In this document: in pieces, positions 56,001 through 63,576 of the stretch
Layout: every line of letters starts with the position of its first letter
How positions within the stretch are numbered: position 1 is the first letter of the stretch
NCBI RefSeq assembly: GCF_902728235.1
Contig: NZ_CACVBO010000001.1
Coordinates: forward strand, 1,614,501-1,678,500
Source of the DNA: Lentimonas sp. CC4
GTDB taxonomy: Bacteria; Verrucomicrobiota; Verrucomicrobiia; Opitutales; Coraliomargaritaceae
Direction: 5' to 3'
DNA: 64,000 bases
Translations under genes and position numbers: made by a program
The notes under the pieces: generated by a model
Seen by the model: only the letters and a program-made list of their open reading frames with translations
Told to the model about the DNA's origin: nothing
Databases searched by the model: none

Positions 56001-56189
56001 TGCGGCTCATGCGGATCTGTTGAATGTGTGGGTTTCTTTGGGAGGGATGGCCTCCGCGCCGTCTGCCGAGCCTCAGCACAGAACCAAATCACTCAACCCA
56101 TGCAGCAGCACACTGCAAGACGAGGCAGAGCTCGTCCCTCCCGAATGTGTTGGGCGAAAAATCAGAATTCTTGATGCGCGGTCGTATAG
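56001..56189 (+). repeat. Repeat B, copy 2, with tail T
   Basis: The core TGGGAGGGATGGCCTCCGCG continues to GCCGAGCCTCAGCACAG, then a later inverted arm CGTCCCTCCCGAA, so the element can fold into one long hairpin. The tail TTGATGCGCG...CGTATAG matches the tails at 38453, 41103 and 46163. The tail overlaps and encodes the last residues of the minus-strand cupin gene. Confidence 0.8.
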
Positions 56190-56536
56190 CACTCTGGACG
56201 AAATCGAGGAGAGCAGATCGCGTAGAAGATTAAGTCAGCGTCACCTGTATTAGTTATCCGTTGCCGGGTGTCTGCTGGGATGCGGACGACGTCGCCTGCG
56301 TGCACGTCAGTCGGCTCTAATTCGCCGACTTCGACGCGGCCTTCGCCGGAGATTATGAGATAGCGCTCGGCGGTGCCTTTCAGCTTGTGCCACTCGGTGG
56401 TGACATTTGGTGCTACGCGTGCGCGGGCGATGGACACCGCAGGATCATCCGGATCGTTGGATACTTCCAGGATCGAGCAACGCTCGGCGGTTTCAAATTC
56501 GTCGGACTCGTCGCTTCGCTGGATGGTCGGCTGCAT
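56162..56536 (-). CDS. Cupin-domain protein with repeat-derived C-terminus
   Basis: 124 residues from ATG 56536, or 129 from GTG 56551, which would overlap aroB by 11 nt. A single cupin_2 barrel: VAPNVTTEWHKLKGTAERYL, ISGEGRVEVGELEPTDV, HAGDVVRIPADTRQRITNTG. The metal histidines are only partly kept (H in EWHKL, one in VHAGD). The last ten residues (CYTTAHQEF and neighbours) are translated from the tail of repeat B, so the original C-terminus was replaced. Last gene of the ribH-nusB-ftsY-aroB operon; function unknown. Confidence 0.78.
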   Translation of the reverse strand: MQPTIQRSDESDEFETAERCSILEVSNDPDDPAVSIARARVAPNVTTEWHKLKGTAERYLIISGEGRVEVGELEPTDVHAGDVVRIPADTRQRITNTGDADLIFYAICSPRFRPECYTTAHQEF

Positions 56537-56540
56537 CCGA

Positions 56541-57632
56541 TTATTCCGCACCGACGGTTTTCCAGAGTCCTTCGACCATTGTCGCTTCGACGCCGTCGGT
56601 GGTCACTGCTTTGCCGAGGGCTTCCATGCTGACGAAGCGCAGCTTGCCAGCGCGGTTCTTTTTGTCCTTCTGCATGGCTGCCATCAGGTCAGTGATGGGC
56701 AGTGGTGCGTTTAGACGAGTCGGTAGGGCGCATTTTTCGATGAGCGCATTGGCGCGATCGATGTCAGCTGCGTCGACTTGACCGAGTTGCACGGAAAGTT
56801 GGGTGGCTAGGTTGAGGCCGATTGCAACAGCCTCGCCGTGTAGGTATTGACCGTAGCCTGCGACGTTCTCGACGGCGTGAGCAAAGGTGTGTCCTAGGTT
56901 GAGCAGGGCGCGGCCACCGCTCGCTGCGGTTTCCTTTTCGTCGTCAGCAACGATCTCCGCTTTGATCGCGCAGCAACGACGAACGATGCCGGCCAGCTCT
57001 GGGGAGCTTGCGGTGAGTGTGTTGACCTCTTCGAGTTCTTTGAAAAACTCAAAATCGTAGAGCATGCCGTATTTGATGACTTCGGCCATGCCGGCTGCGA
57101 ATTCACGTGGTGGCAAGGTCTCGAGGAGTGCGGTCTCGATATAGACTGCTTTGGGCTGCCAAAAGGCGCCGACGAGGTTTTTGCCTTCGGGCAGGTTGAT
57201 CCCTGTCTTACCGCCCACCGAACTATCGACCATCGAGAGCAGGGTGGTGGGGATTTGATAAAAATCGATGCCGCGCAGATAGCTGGCTGCGACGTAGCCT
57301 GTGAGGTCGCCGATCACGCCGCCACCGAAGGCGAACAGTGCGCAGTCGCGGTTCATTGAGTCTGCCGCGAGAAAGCTGAGCGCTTGGCTGTGGAACTCCA
57401 CCGACTTTGTTTGTTCGCCTGCTGGCAGGTTGAGGATTTCGTCGGGCAAGAAGCCTGCATTTGCAAGCACATCGGGCTGTGCTGCGAGCACGTTGGCGTC
57501 GCTCAAGACACGAACAGTGCGGCCTGCGGCGCGCAGTGCAGCCACGTCATTTTTCAATGCTGTCAGGCTATCGCTAAAGTGAATCGGATAGGCTCGCTCG
57601 GCGAGTTCGACGGTGAGTGGTGCGGTGGACAT
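56541..57632 (-). CDS. aroB: 3-dehydroquinate synthase
   Basis: 363 residues from ATG 57632 (MSTAPLTVELAERAYPIHF); the open frame extends 23 codons upstream without support. The NAD-binding and active-site segment GGGVIGDLTGYVAASYLRGI continues to PTTLLSMVDSSVGGKTGINL, followed by EVIKYGMLYD and the zinc-ligand motifs LLNLGHTFAHAVE and HGEAVAIGL. It makes dehydroquinate from DAHP in the shikimate pathway. It lies in an operon downstream of ftsY. Confidence 0.95.
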   Translation of the reverse strand: MSTAPLTVELAERAYPIHFSDSLTALKNDVAALRAAGRTVRVLSDANVLAAQPDVLANAGFLPDEILNLPAGEQTKSVEFHSQALSFLAADSMNRDCALFAFGGGVIGDLTGYVAASYLRGIDFYQIPTTLLSMVDSSVGGKTGINLPEGKNLVGAFWQPKAVYIETALLETLPPREFAAGMAEVIKYGMLYDFEFFKELEEVNTLTASSPELAGIVRRCCAIKAEIVADDEKETAASGGRALLNLGHTFAHAVENVAGYGQYLHGEAVAIGLNLATQLSVQLGQVDAADIDRANALIEKCALPTRLNAPLPITDLMAAMQKDKKNRAGKLRFVSMEALGKAVTTDGVEATMVEGLWKTVGAE

Positions 57633-57684
57633 GTTGGGCTTTGGCGGTGACGAAAGATTGTCTAGAATGTGGGTGTTTTGGGCG

Positions 57685-57714
57685 TTGCGCGGTCTTCGCA
57701 AGCAAAGCCCCTAC
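57685..57714 (+). repeat. Repeat A right-end fragment at the ftsY stop
   Basis: TTGCGCGGTCTTCGCAAGCA followed by AAGCCCCTAC matches the last 30 bp of repeat A exactly or nearly so. It supplies the ftsY stop codon: the minus-strand TAG at 57713-57711 is part of the GTAGGGG terminus. Confidence 0.85.
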
Positions 57715-58640
57715 GAATCCTCTTCAGTAATGCCAAAGATAGCGTTGGCGTAGTTCTTCGCGGAGAAGGGCTGTAGATCGTCGGGCTGTTCGCCGAGGCC
57801 GACGAAGTAGATCGGTAGCTTGAGTTCGCGGTAAATACCGACGAGTGCGCCGCCGCGGCTGGTGCCGTCGAGCTTGGTGATGATCAAACCGGTGAGTGGG
57901 AAGCTTTCGTTGAAGACGCGTGCTTGCTCGATGGAATTCGAGCCGAGACTGCCGTCGACGACCAACCAACTGTGGTGGGGCGCTTCGGGGTCTTGCTTCT
58001 CGACGACGCGCTTCAGCTTTTCGAGCTCCTTCATTAGGTTGCTCTTGGTGTGGAGGCGACCAGCGGTATCGAGGATCACGATGTCGCGTCCACGATTTTT
58101 GGCGGCTTCATAGGCATCAAAGGCGACAGCGGCGGAGTCCGCGCCGTGGTGACTGGAGACGATGTCGATGTTGAGCTTTTCGGCCCAGTGCTTGATTTGC
58201 TCGTTTGCCGCTGCGCGGAAAGTGTCACAGGCGCCAATCAGCAGGCTGTATCCTTCGTTCTGATACAGGTGCCCGAGCTTGGCAGTCGTAGTGGTTTTGC
58301 CAGAGCCATTGACGCCGATCAGGGCAATGACTTCGGGTTTGTGTTGACCCACGGTGATAGTGCCCTCGGCACCTTCGAGCACACGGGTAAGCACAGTCGC
58401 GCCGATCTTGGCGGCGTCTTCGCCACGGATTTCTTTGTCGGCCTTATACGCAGCCTGGATCTCTTCGATGATTTCCTCTACGGTTTCGACGCCAAAGTCG
58501 GCGGTGTAAAGGGCTTCCTCGAGTTGATCGAGCGCGTCTTGATCCAGCTTCGCGCCGGTGAAGACTTGATCAAACGCCTTGTGGAAAGTAGGGGTCTGGC
58601 GCTTGAGCCCCTCTTTGAACTTTTTAAAGAGACTACGCAT
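57711..58640 (-). CDS. ftsY: Signal recognition particle receptor FtsY
   Basis: 309 residues, N and G domains only, without the acidic A domain of E. coli FtsY. G1 is GVNGSGKTTTTAKLG, G2 DTFRAAA, G3 DTAGRLHTKSNLMKEL and G4 TKLDGTSRGG, with the closing VGLGEQPDDLQPF. It docks SRP-ribosome complexes at the membrane. The protein ends seven residues past the usual ...ANAIF end, where repeat A provides the stop codon. It follows nusB by 11 nt. Confidence 0.95.
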   Translation of the reverse strand: MRSLFKKFKEGLKRQTPTFHKAFDQVFTGAKLDQDALDQLEEALYTADFGVETVEEIIEEIQAAYKADKEIRGEDAAKIGATVLTRVLEGAEGTITVGQHKPEVIALIGVNGSGKTTTTAKLGHLYQNEGYSLLIGACDTFRAAANEQIKHWAEKLNIDIVSSHHGADSAAVAFDAYEAAKNRGRDIVILDTAGRLHTKSNLMKELEKLKRVVEKQDPEAPHHSWLVVDGSLGSNSIEQARVFNESFPLTGLIITKLDGTSRGGALVGIYRELKLPIYFVGLGEQPDDLQPFSAKNYANAIFGITEEDS

Positions 58641-58651
58641 CGGTCGTGGTA

Positions 58652-59113
58652 TTAGTCCGCTGCTTTACGCAGTGGTCGTGTGATTTTGCCCTTCATCTTG
58701 TCGAGGATGCCGTTGATGAAGCGCTTGGAATCCGGATTCGAGAAGACCTTAGTCAAATCGATCGCTTCATTAATGCTGACGATTGGCGGGATGTCGTTGC
58801 GGTAGAGCAGCTCGTAAATGGCGAGGCGCAGGATCGCTAGATCGACTTTGGCAATGCGGTCGAACGTCCAGTTGTTGGCATGCTCGGCGATGTGCTTGTC
58901 GATTGCTTCGACATTTTCGATGGTTCCGAGCGAGAGCGCTTCGGCAAATGCGTAGTAGGCGCGGTCTTCCTCTTGGTTCTCAAAGAACTGGCAGATGTCG
59001 TCCGCAAGGACTTCCGGCTTGTTCGACTCCCATTGGTAGAGGAACTGCACGGTGCTCATGCGGTTTTCACGGCGTTGTGAGCGGCGGGTTACTGGTGGTT
59101 CGTTGTCTTCCAT
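58652..59113 (-). CDS. nusB: Transcription antitermination factor NusB
   Basis: 153 residues. The all-helical NusB pattern is present: SQRRENRMSTVQFLYQWES, FDRIAKVDLAILRLAIYELL, DIPPIVSINEAIDLTKVFSN and KRFINGILDKM. With S10/NusE it binds boxA for rRNA antitermination. It overlaps ribH by 25 nt, the common ribH-nusB coupling. Confidence 0.95.
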   Translation of the reverse strand: MEDNEPPVTRRSQRRENRMSTVQFLYQWESNKPEVLADDICQFFENQEEDRAYYAFAEALSLGTIENVEAIDKHIAEHANNWTFDRIAKVDLAILRLAIYELLYRNDIPPIVSINEAIDLTKVFSNPDSKRFINGILDKMKGKITRPLRKAAD

Positions 59114-59568
59114 TTTTTTGTAAATTGAGCCATTTCGAGGGCTGCTTGGGCAAATTCTTTGCCACGGTTGATGGTGTCTCCGGCGCGTGCCTCGGCTTGT
59201 GCGAGGTTGTTCACGACGAGAATGCCGTTCATGACGGGCACCTTTTGATCGATGCTGATATTGAGTAAAGCGGTGGCGGTGCTGTCGCCGATAATTTCGT
59301 GGTGATTGGTATCACCTGCAATGACGACGCCGATGACGATGATCGCGTCGAATTGAGAGTGGTGTGCGAGCGTAGAGGCTGCGAACGGGAGTTCGGCGGC
59401 ACCAGGCACGCGTTCGACGATGGGAGCGTCGGCACCTGCGGCAGTCAATGTGGCCGTGGCGTGGTGCACGAGCGAGTCGACCAGCGCTTCATTATAGCGC
59501 GAGGCAATGATGGCAATGCGTAGGCCGCTGCCGTCTATTTTTTGGATGCTTGGAATGTCGAGACTCAT
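59089..59568 (-). CDS. ribH: 6,7-dimethyl-8-ribityllumazine synthase
   Basis: 159 residues. Motifs: IIASRYNEALVDSLVHHATA, ERVPGAAELPFAASTLA, IVIGVVIAGDTNHHEIIGDS (active-site His) and PVMNGILVVNNLAQAEARAG. It condenses the ribityl-uracil with dihydroxybutanone phosphate in riboflavin synthesis and normally forms 60-mers or pentamers. First gene of the ribH-nusB-ftsY-aroB-cupin operon. Confidence 0.95.
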   Translation of the reverse strand: MSLDIPSIQKIDGSGLRIAIIASRYNEALVDSLVHHATATLTAAGADAPIVERVPGAAELPFAASTLAHHSQFDAIIVIGVVIAGDTNHHEIIGDSTATALLNISIDQKVPVMNGILVVNNLAQAEARAGDTINRGKEFAQAALEMAQFTKKWKTTNHQ

Positions 59569-59584
59569 AAGGGTGGATCACTAA

Positions 59585-59764
59585 GAACATCGAACATCGA
59601 ACATTCAACGTCGAACTTCGAATACCTCGCAGCGGATTTGTAGACCTTCTGTGACACACTGCACCCCTTGGGCTCAGGGGGTGGCTGGCGTTTCAGTGTT
59701 ATTCTGAAAAACAGACTACTTCGATGTTCGGCGTTGAATGTTCAACGTTCAGCGTTCGAATGTC
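59585..59764. repeat. Inverted pair of heptanucleotide arrays (GAACATC family)
   Basis: Six 7-bp units from 59585 to 59626 (GAACATC, GAACATC, GAACATT, CAACGTC, GAACTTC, GAATACC) and six units of the opposite strand from 59723 to 59764 (GATGTTC and variants). They flank a 96-bp centre and could form a large cruciform or hairpin. They lie in the 415-nt gap between ribH and the SNF2 gene. Confidence 0.82.
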
Positions 59765-59820
59765 CTTGCGGGCGGATTTTGAAAAGAGATATGATTTTTG
59801 GTTCATTATATATTCAGGAT

Positions 59821-59964
59821 CTAGAAGTGAGGAGTCAGTAGTTAGTCATCGGTCGTGAAGCGCGTAGAGTGTTGATCGCTTCCGCTAAGTTGACGAACGA
59901 TCAATACTTCAGAAAGCATTGATACTCAGCTTCTAACTCCTGTCTTCTAACTTCTAACTACTCT
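59821..59964. repeat. Inverted pair of heptanucleotide arrays (TTAGAAG family)
   Basis: Four units from 59821 to 59848 (CTAGAAG, TGAGGAG, TCAGTAG, TTAGTCA) and five opposite-strand units from 59930 to 59964 (CTTCTAA, CTCCTGT, CTTCTAA, CTTCTAA, CTACTCT). They flank an 81-bp centre that holds a further dyad (GTTGATCG/CGATCAA). The second array ends 19 nt before the SNF2 start codon. Confidence 0.75.
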
Positions 59965-59983
59965 TTTAAGGTTCATTATCTCT

Positions 59984-62563
59984 ATGTGTGCCCGTGCCTC
60001 CAGTCGTGTTTATAATCAAGCCGCTCTCGAACAGTGGTTCGACAATGTTGGGCTCGATTGGGAGGCTTCGTTCTCGAAAGAGGCACTGCGCTGGGGACGT
60101 GAGATCTATCATAAAGGACAGATCTCTGGTGTCGAACTCGCTGATCAGGATGCGATCATCAATTGCACCTTTGCGCGTAAGGATACGTGCTACGCGGTGG
60201 TGGAGTGGAGTGCCGAGGGGCCGAATGTGCGTTGCTCGACTGATGATGATGCACTGGGTGATGCCGTCGCGGTAGGCGGGTTGTATGAGATTGAAGAGCT
60301 GATCGCGGACGAGATTGACCCGCTGCCGTATGAGCCTGCGCCGAAACCTTCGGCGAAAGAGCTAGAGGATTTAGAGATTGTGGAGGCGGCGATTGCTGCT
60401 GGCATTAAGAAGAATAAGCCTGCGGAACCCGAAGAGCCGGCTGCGCGTCGTTTAACCCCACGCCTGGAAGGACTAGGCTCGGGGATGCGGATGACGGCGT
60501 ATTGGGTGAATCCTGACTTTAGTCGAGAGGCCGCCTTTCAAGCTGAAGGTGCGAAGATGAACAGCTCTGAGCGTGAGATGCTGGTGCGTCTCACGGCGCT
60601 GGGCAAAGAGGTGGGGTTTAAGTTTCGTCGCGAATCGAGTGACTTTTTAATGCGGGATCCTGAGCGGATTGCGGCGTTCTTCTCGCATGCCCGCAAGCGT
60701 TGGGAAGAGGTGTTTGGGTATATGGATCTCGATTTGGATGCGCAGAGCCTGGCCGAGGGCGTGAAGCAGGTGAAGATTATCGGACGCGTGGAATCCGCGG
60801 GTAAGGCGGATATGCGTGTGGACTGGCGGCTGAAGTTGGGCAAGCGTTGGTTAGATCCCGAAGATGCGGAGCGCTTGGCCAAGGCTGGTCGCGGCACGCA
60901 TATTGTGAAAGGGCTCGGGCTGGTGCGAATTGCCGACGAGCAGACTGCAGCGCTGGCTGAGTGGCGCGTGGCGGCGGCTTCAGGATCCGAAGCGGCGCAG
61001 ACATGGCCGCGGTATATGGTCTTTTCCTTGTTCGGAGAACGCGGCGCTGAGTTGGACTTGGAGCAAGAGTTGCAAGAGTGGCGCGCTGCGTTGGGGCCGA
61101 AGCAGGCAGAGTTTGATGGCTTGCTCGAACCAGCCCCCGGCGAGGTCGTGTTGCCTGATTTCTTGCGCTCGTATCAAAGGCATGGTGTGCGTTGGATGGC
61201 TAATTTGCGCGCGCAGAGTTGCCATGGTTTGTTGGCAGATGAAATGGGCTTGGGTAAAACGCTACAGGTGTTGACCTTGCTCAATGCCTATCCGTTTGAG
61301 GATAAAGATAGTTTGATCGTCTGTCCTGCGAGCGTGGTGCCGGTGTGGGAGAGCGAGGTGGCGCATTGGTATCCACATCTGGATACAGCAGTGCTGCGTA
61401 GCGGCGAAACCTTTGAAGGAGGGGCGGGACAGAAACCGAAGCTGTGGATCGCCAGTTATACGCAGTTGCGGCGGCATAAGCATTTACTCGATGCCACTGA
61501 GTTTGGCTATGCGGTGCTGGATGAGGCGCAGCAGATTAAAAATCCCGAGGCGAAGGTGACGCATGCCTGTTGCGCGATTAAAGCGGAGTGCCGCATCGCG
61601 CTCACGGGCACGCCGATTGAGAACCGTTTGCTCGATATGTGGACACTGTTCCGCTTTATTATGCCTGGCTTATTGGGCTCGCGTCGGCGATTTGAGGATG
61701 CGGCAACTTCGCTGGATCTGTCGGTGCGTAAGACACTGGAGCAGACGTTGCGTAAGCAGATTGCGCCGTTCTTGCTGCGCCGTAAGAAGGACACGGTGGG
61801 TAAGGATCTACCGCCGAAGGTAGAAATGGATTTGATCTGCCCGATCACTGATGTGCAGCGTCAAGTCTATGAAGGCCTGTTGAATAAAGGCCGCGAGGAT
61901 ATGGGCGATGATTTACAGGTCGCGATGCAGGCGAGCTCGATGAATTTCTTTACTTTGCTGACACGCTTGCGGCAGGCTTGCTGCGATCCCGGTTTGATAC
62001 CAGATGTGACTGCTGATCCGGTGCATAGTGGTAAGATCCAGATGTTGCTGACGCGTTTGGGCGAGGCGCTGACGGGCAACGGTGCGCGTAAGGTGGTGAT
62101 TTTTAGTCAGTTCGTGCAGTTGCTCAAGCGGGTGAAGCCGCTGATTCAGCAAGAGTTCCCAGAGGTGGCACTACTGGAGCTGAATGGGCATACGAGGAAT
62201 CGCGCGAAGCCAGTGGAGACATTTCAGACGAAGGACGGGCCCGCAGTTATTTTGGTCAGCCTGAAAGCGGGCGGCACGGGGATTACACTACACGCGGCAG
62301 ACTACGTGTTTTTGCTCGATCCGTGGTGGAATCCGGCGGTGGAGAGCCAAGCTGTGGATCGCGTGCACCGTATTGGGCAGCGCAAGCGGGTCTTTGTATA
62401 TCGTATGATCACACAGGGCACCATCGAAGAACGTATCCAGCATTTGAAGTCGGAGAAGCGCGAATTGTTTGAAAATACGCTAGGCAATCTCGGCAGCGCG
62501 AAAGATTTACGTGAGCACTTTACCGATCTTCAGGAACTGGCGAAGTTATTGCCGACGGAGTAG
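59984..62563 (+). CDS. SNF2-family DEAD/DEAH helicase with degenerate SWIM-like N-terminus
   Basis: 859 residues. The N-terminal region (about 1-110) resembles the SWIM-type domain of bacterial SNF2 proteins (REIYHKGQISGVELADQDAI), but the CxC...CxH zinc ligands are mostly gone. The SNF2 ATPase has GLLADEMGLGKTLQVL (about 410-425), DEAQQIKNPEAK near 511 and LTGTPIENRL; helicase C has VSLKAGGTGITLH and PWWNPAVESQAVDRVHRIGQ. Such proteins remodel nucleoprotein or RNA polymerase complexes (RapA/HepA-like). It is a single gene, followed by a 7-bp repeat array. Confidence 0.92.
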   Translation: MCARASSRVYNQAALEQWFDNVGLDWEASFSKEALRWGREIYHKGQISGVELADQDAIINCTFARKDTCYAVVEWSAEGPNVRCSTDDDALGDAVAVGGLYEIEELIADEIDPLPYEPAPKPSAKELEDLEIVEAAIAAGIKKNKPAEPEEPAARRLTPRLEGLGSGMRMTAYWVNPDFSREAAFQAEGAKMNSSEREMLVRLTALGKEVGFKFRRESSDFLMRDPERIAAFFSHARKRWEEVFGYMDLDLDAQSLAEGVKQVKIIGRVESAGKADMRVDWRLKLGKRWLDPEDAERLAKAGRGTHIVKGLGLVRIADEQTAALAEWRVAAASGSEAAQTWPRYMVFSLFGERGAELDLEQELQEWRAALGPKQAEFDGLLEPAPGEVVLPDFLRSYQRHGVRWMANLRAQSCHGLLADEMGLGKTLQVLTLLNAYPFEDKDSLIVCPASVVPVWESEVAHWYPHLDTAVLRSGETFEGGAGQKPKLWIASYTQLRRHKHLLDATEFGYAVLDEAQQIKNPEAKVTHACCAIKAECRIALTGTPIENRLLDMWTLFRFIMPGLLGSRRRFEDAATSLDLSVRKTLEQTLRKQIAPFLLRRKKDTVGKDLPPKVEMDLICPITDVQRQVYEGLLNKGREDMGDDLQVAMQASSMNFFTLLTRLRQACCDPGLIPDVTADPVHSGKIQMLLTRLGEALTGNGARKVVIFSQFVQLLKRVKPLIQQEFPEVALLELNGHTRNRAKPVETFQTKDGPAVILVSLKAGGTGITLHAADYVFLLDPWWNPAVESQAVDRVHRIGQRKRVFVYRMITQGTIEERIQHLKSEKRELFENTLGNLGSAKDLREHFTDLQELAKLLPTE

Positions 62564-62575
62564 TGGCGGAGGGCT

Positions 62576-62631
62576 GAGAGTTGAGACCTGAGACCTGAGA
62601 CCTGAGACTTGAGACCTGAGACTTGAGACCT
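62576..62631 (+). repeat. Heptanucleotide array (GAGACCT/GAGACTT)
   Basis: Eight perfect 7-bp units: GAGAGTT, three GAGACCT, GAGACTT, GAGACCT, GAGACTT, GAGACCT. It begins 12 nt after the SNF2 stop and passes through a G-rich link (AGGGGGAGGCTTTGA) into repeat B copy 3, the same order as after htrA. Confidence 0.88.
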
Positions 62632-62656
62632 GAAGGGGGAGGCTTTGAGAGAATAC

Positions 62657-62772
62657 GCGTTAAGTGGGAATGTGTGTTACTTTGGGAGGGACGGCCTCTG
62701 CGCCGTCCGCCGAACCTCAGCACCAGCACACTGCAAGACGAGGAGCTCTTGCCTCCCGAATCGCTTGAGGCA
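62657..62772 (+). repeat. Repeat B, copy 3 (without clear tail T)
   Basis: The core TTGGGAGGGACGGCCTCTGC continues to GCCGAACCTCAGCACCAG and the closing arm TGCCTCCCGAA. The inner GACGGC-N6-GCCGTC hairpin is kept. It is shorter than copies 1 and 2 by an internal deletion and is followed after about 30 nt by a repeat A fragment. Confidence 0.78.
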
Positions 62773-62801
62773 CGAGATGTTGCAAGACTCCATGATTTTA
62801 A

Positions 62802-62837
62802 GGCCTTTGCGCGGTTTTCGCAAAGCAAAGCCCCTAC
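62802..62837 (+). repeat. Repeat A right-end fragment at the tadA stop
   Basis: GGCCTTTGCGCGGTTTTCGC followed by AAAGCAAAGCCCCTAC matches the right end of repeat A with a small internal change. The minus-strand TAG at 62836-62834 within GTAGGGG is the tadA stop codon. Confidence 0.83.
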
Positions 62838-63403
62838 GTTTGAGTCTGAGCGTCTTCGCTTGTCTCGGTGCTGGCTTTGAGGGCAGCGGCTTTTTTTGCG
62901 ACGTTGTCTTGGCGCTTTTTCTCGAAGAAAGCTTTGAGGATGTCGTGGTTGAGCTCTTGGAGCACGCCGCTGACGGATTCGAAGTTGTGATTACTGTCGG
63001 GGAGGGCGCCGAGGTCGAGGGCTCCGCCGACGCAGCCCATGCGAGGGTCGGGGAGTCCGTAGTAAACTTTACCGATGCGGGCGATGACGAGCGCGCCGGA
63101 GCACATCGGGCAGGGCTCTTTCGTTACGTAAAGGGTGCATTCGTTGAGTCGCCAATCGCCGATAAAACTAGCCGCCTGCGAGATTGCGAGAATTTCGGCG
63201 TGGGCGGTGGGGTCATTGGTGGAGCGGGATTGATTGTGCGCGGAGGCGATGATCTGCCCCTTGTATTCGATCACTGCGCCGATGGGCACTTCGTCCTTTT
63301 TCCATGCTTCGATCGCCTCGTTGTAGGCGTGCGTCATGAAGTATTCGGCATCGCGCTTCAGGGCGGATGGGTAGATTTTTTCGAATGGGCAGTCTATTTG
63401 CAT
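62834..63403 (-). CDS. tadA: tRNA-specific adenosine deaminase TadA
   Basis: 189 residues. The zinc deaminase motifs are H68-A-E70 (TAHAEILAIS) and P97-C98-P-M-C101. The N-terminal start FMTHAYNEAIEAWKKDEVPI and the LDLGALPDSNHN region are typical. It converts A34 to inosine in tRNA-Arg(ACG). A charged 30-residue C-terminal tail (KKRQDNVAKKAAALKASTET) goes beyond the catalytic fold and ends where repeat A supplies the stop codon. A start at codon 23 (ATG 63337) is possible. Confidence 0.93.
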   Translation of the reverse strand: MQIDCPFEKIYPSALKRDAEYFMTHAYNEAIEAWKKDEVPIGAVIEYKGQIIASAHNQSRSTNDPTAHAEILAISQAASFIGDWRLNECTLYVTKEPCPMCSGALVIARIGKVYYGLPDPRMGCVGGALDLGALPDSNHNFESVSGVLQELNHDILKAFFEKKRQDNVAKKAAALKASTETSEDAQTQT

Positions 63404-63576
63404 GGTGTGATGGGTGGGAACGGTGGACGGTTTGGTGTGTCGGAAAAAGTGACAGAAATGTAGGAAAAATGTGCTAACTTTCCTGTCTTCAAACTTTTAA
63501 CTCGTCTATCAGTTAGAGAGAGTCCTTGACTTTCGGTGTCAATCCGCTTCCCTCCCCGATTTCTTATTGATCATTT

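Noticed and set aside
59745-59765. T-loop-like GTTCGAAT near the heptad arrays
   Set aside because: It arises from the junction of 7-bp units; no acceptor or anticodon stem is present.
62645-63463. 272-codon plus-strand frame opposite tadA
   Set aside because: It runs through repeats B and A and then antisense to tadA, which has complete deaminase motifs. No family resemblance.
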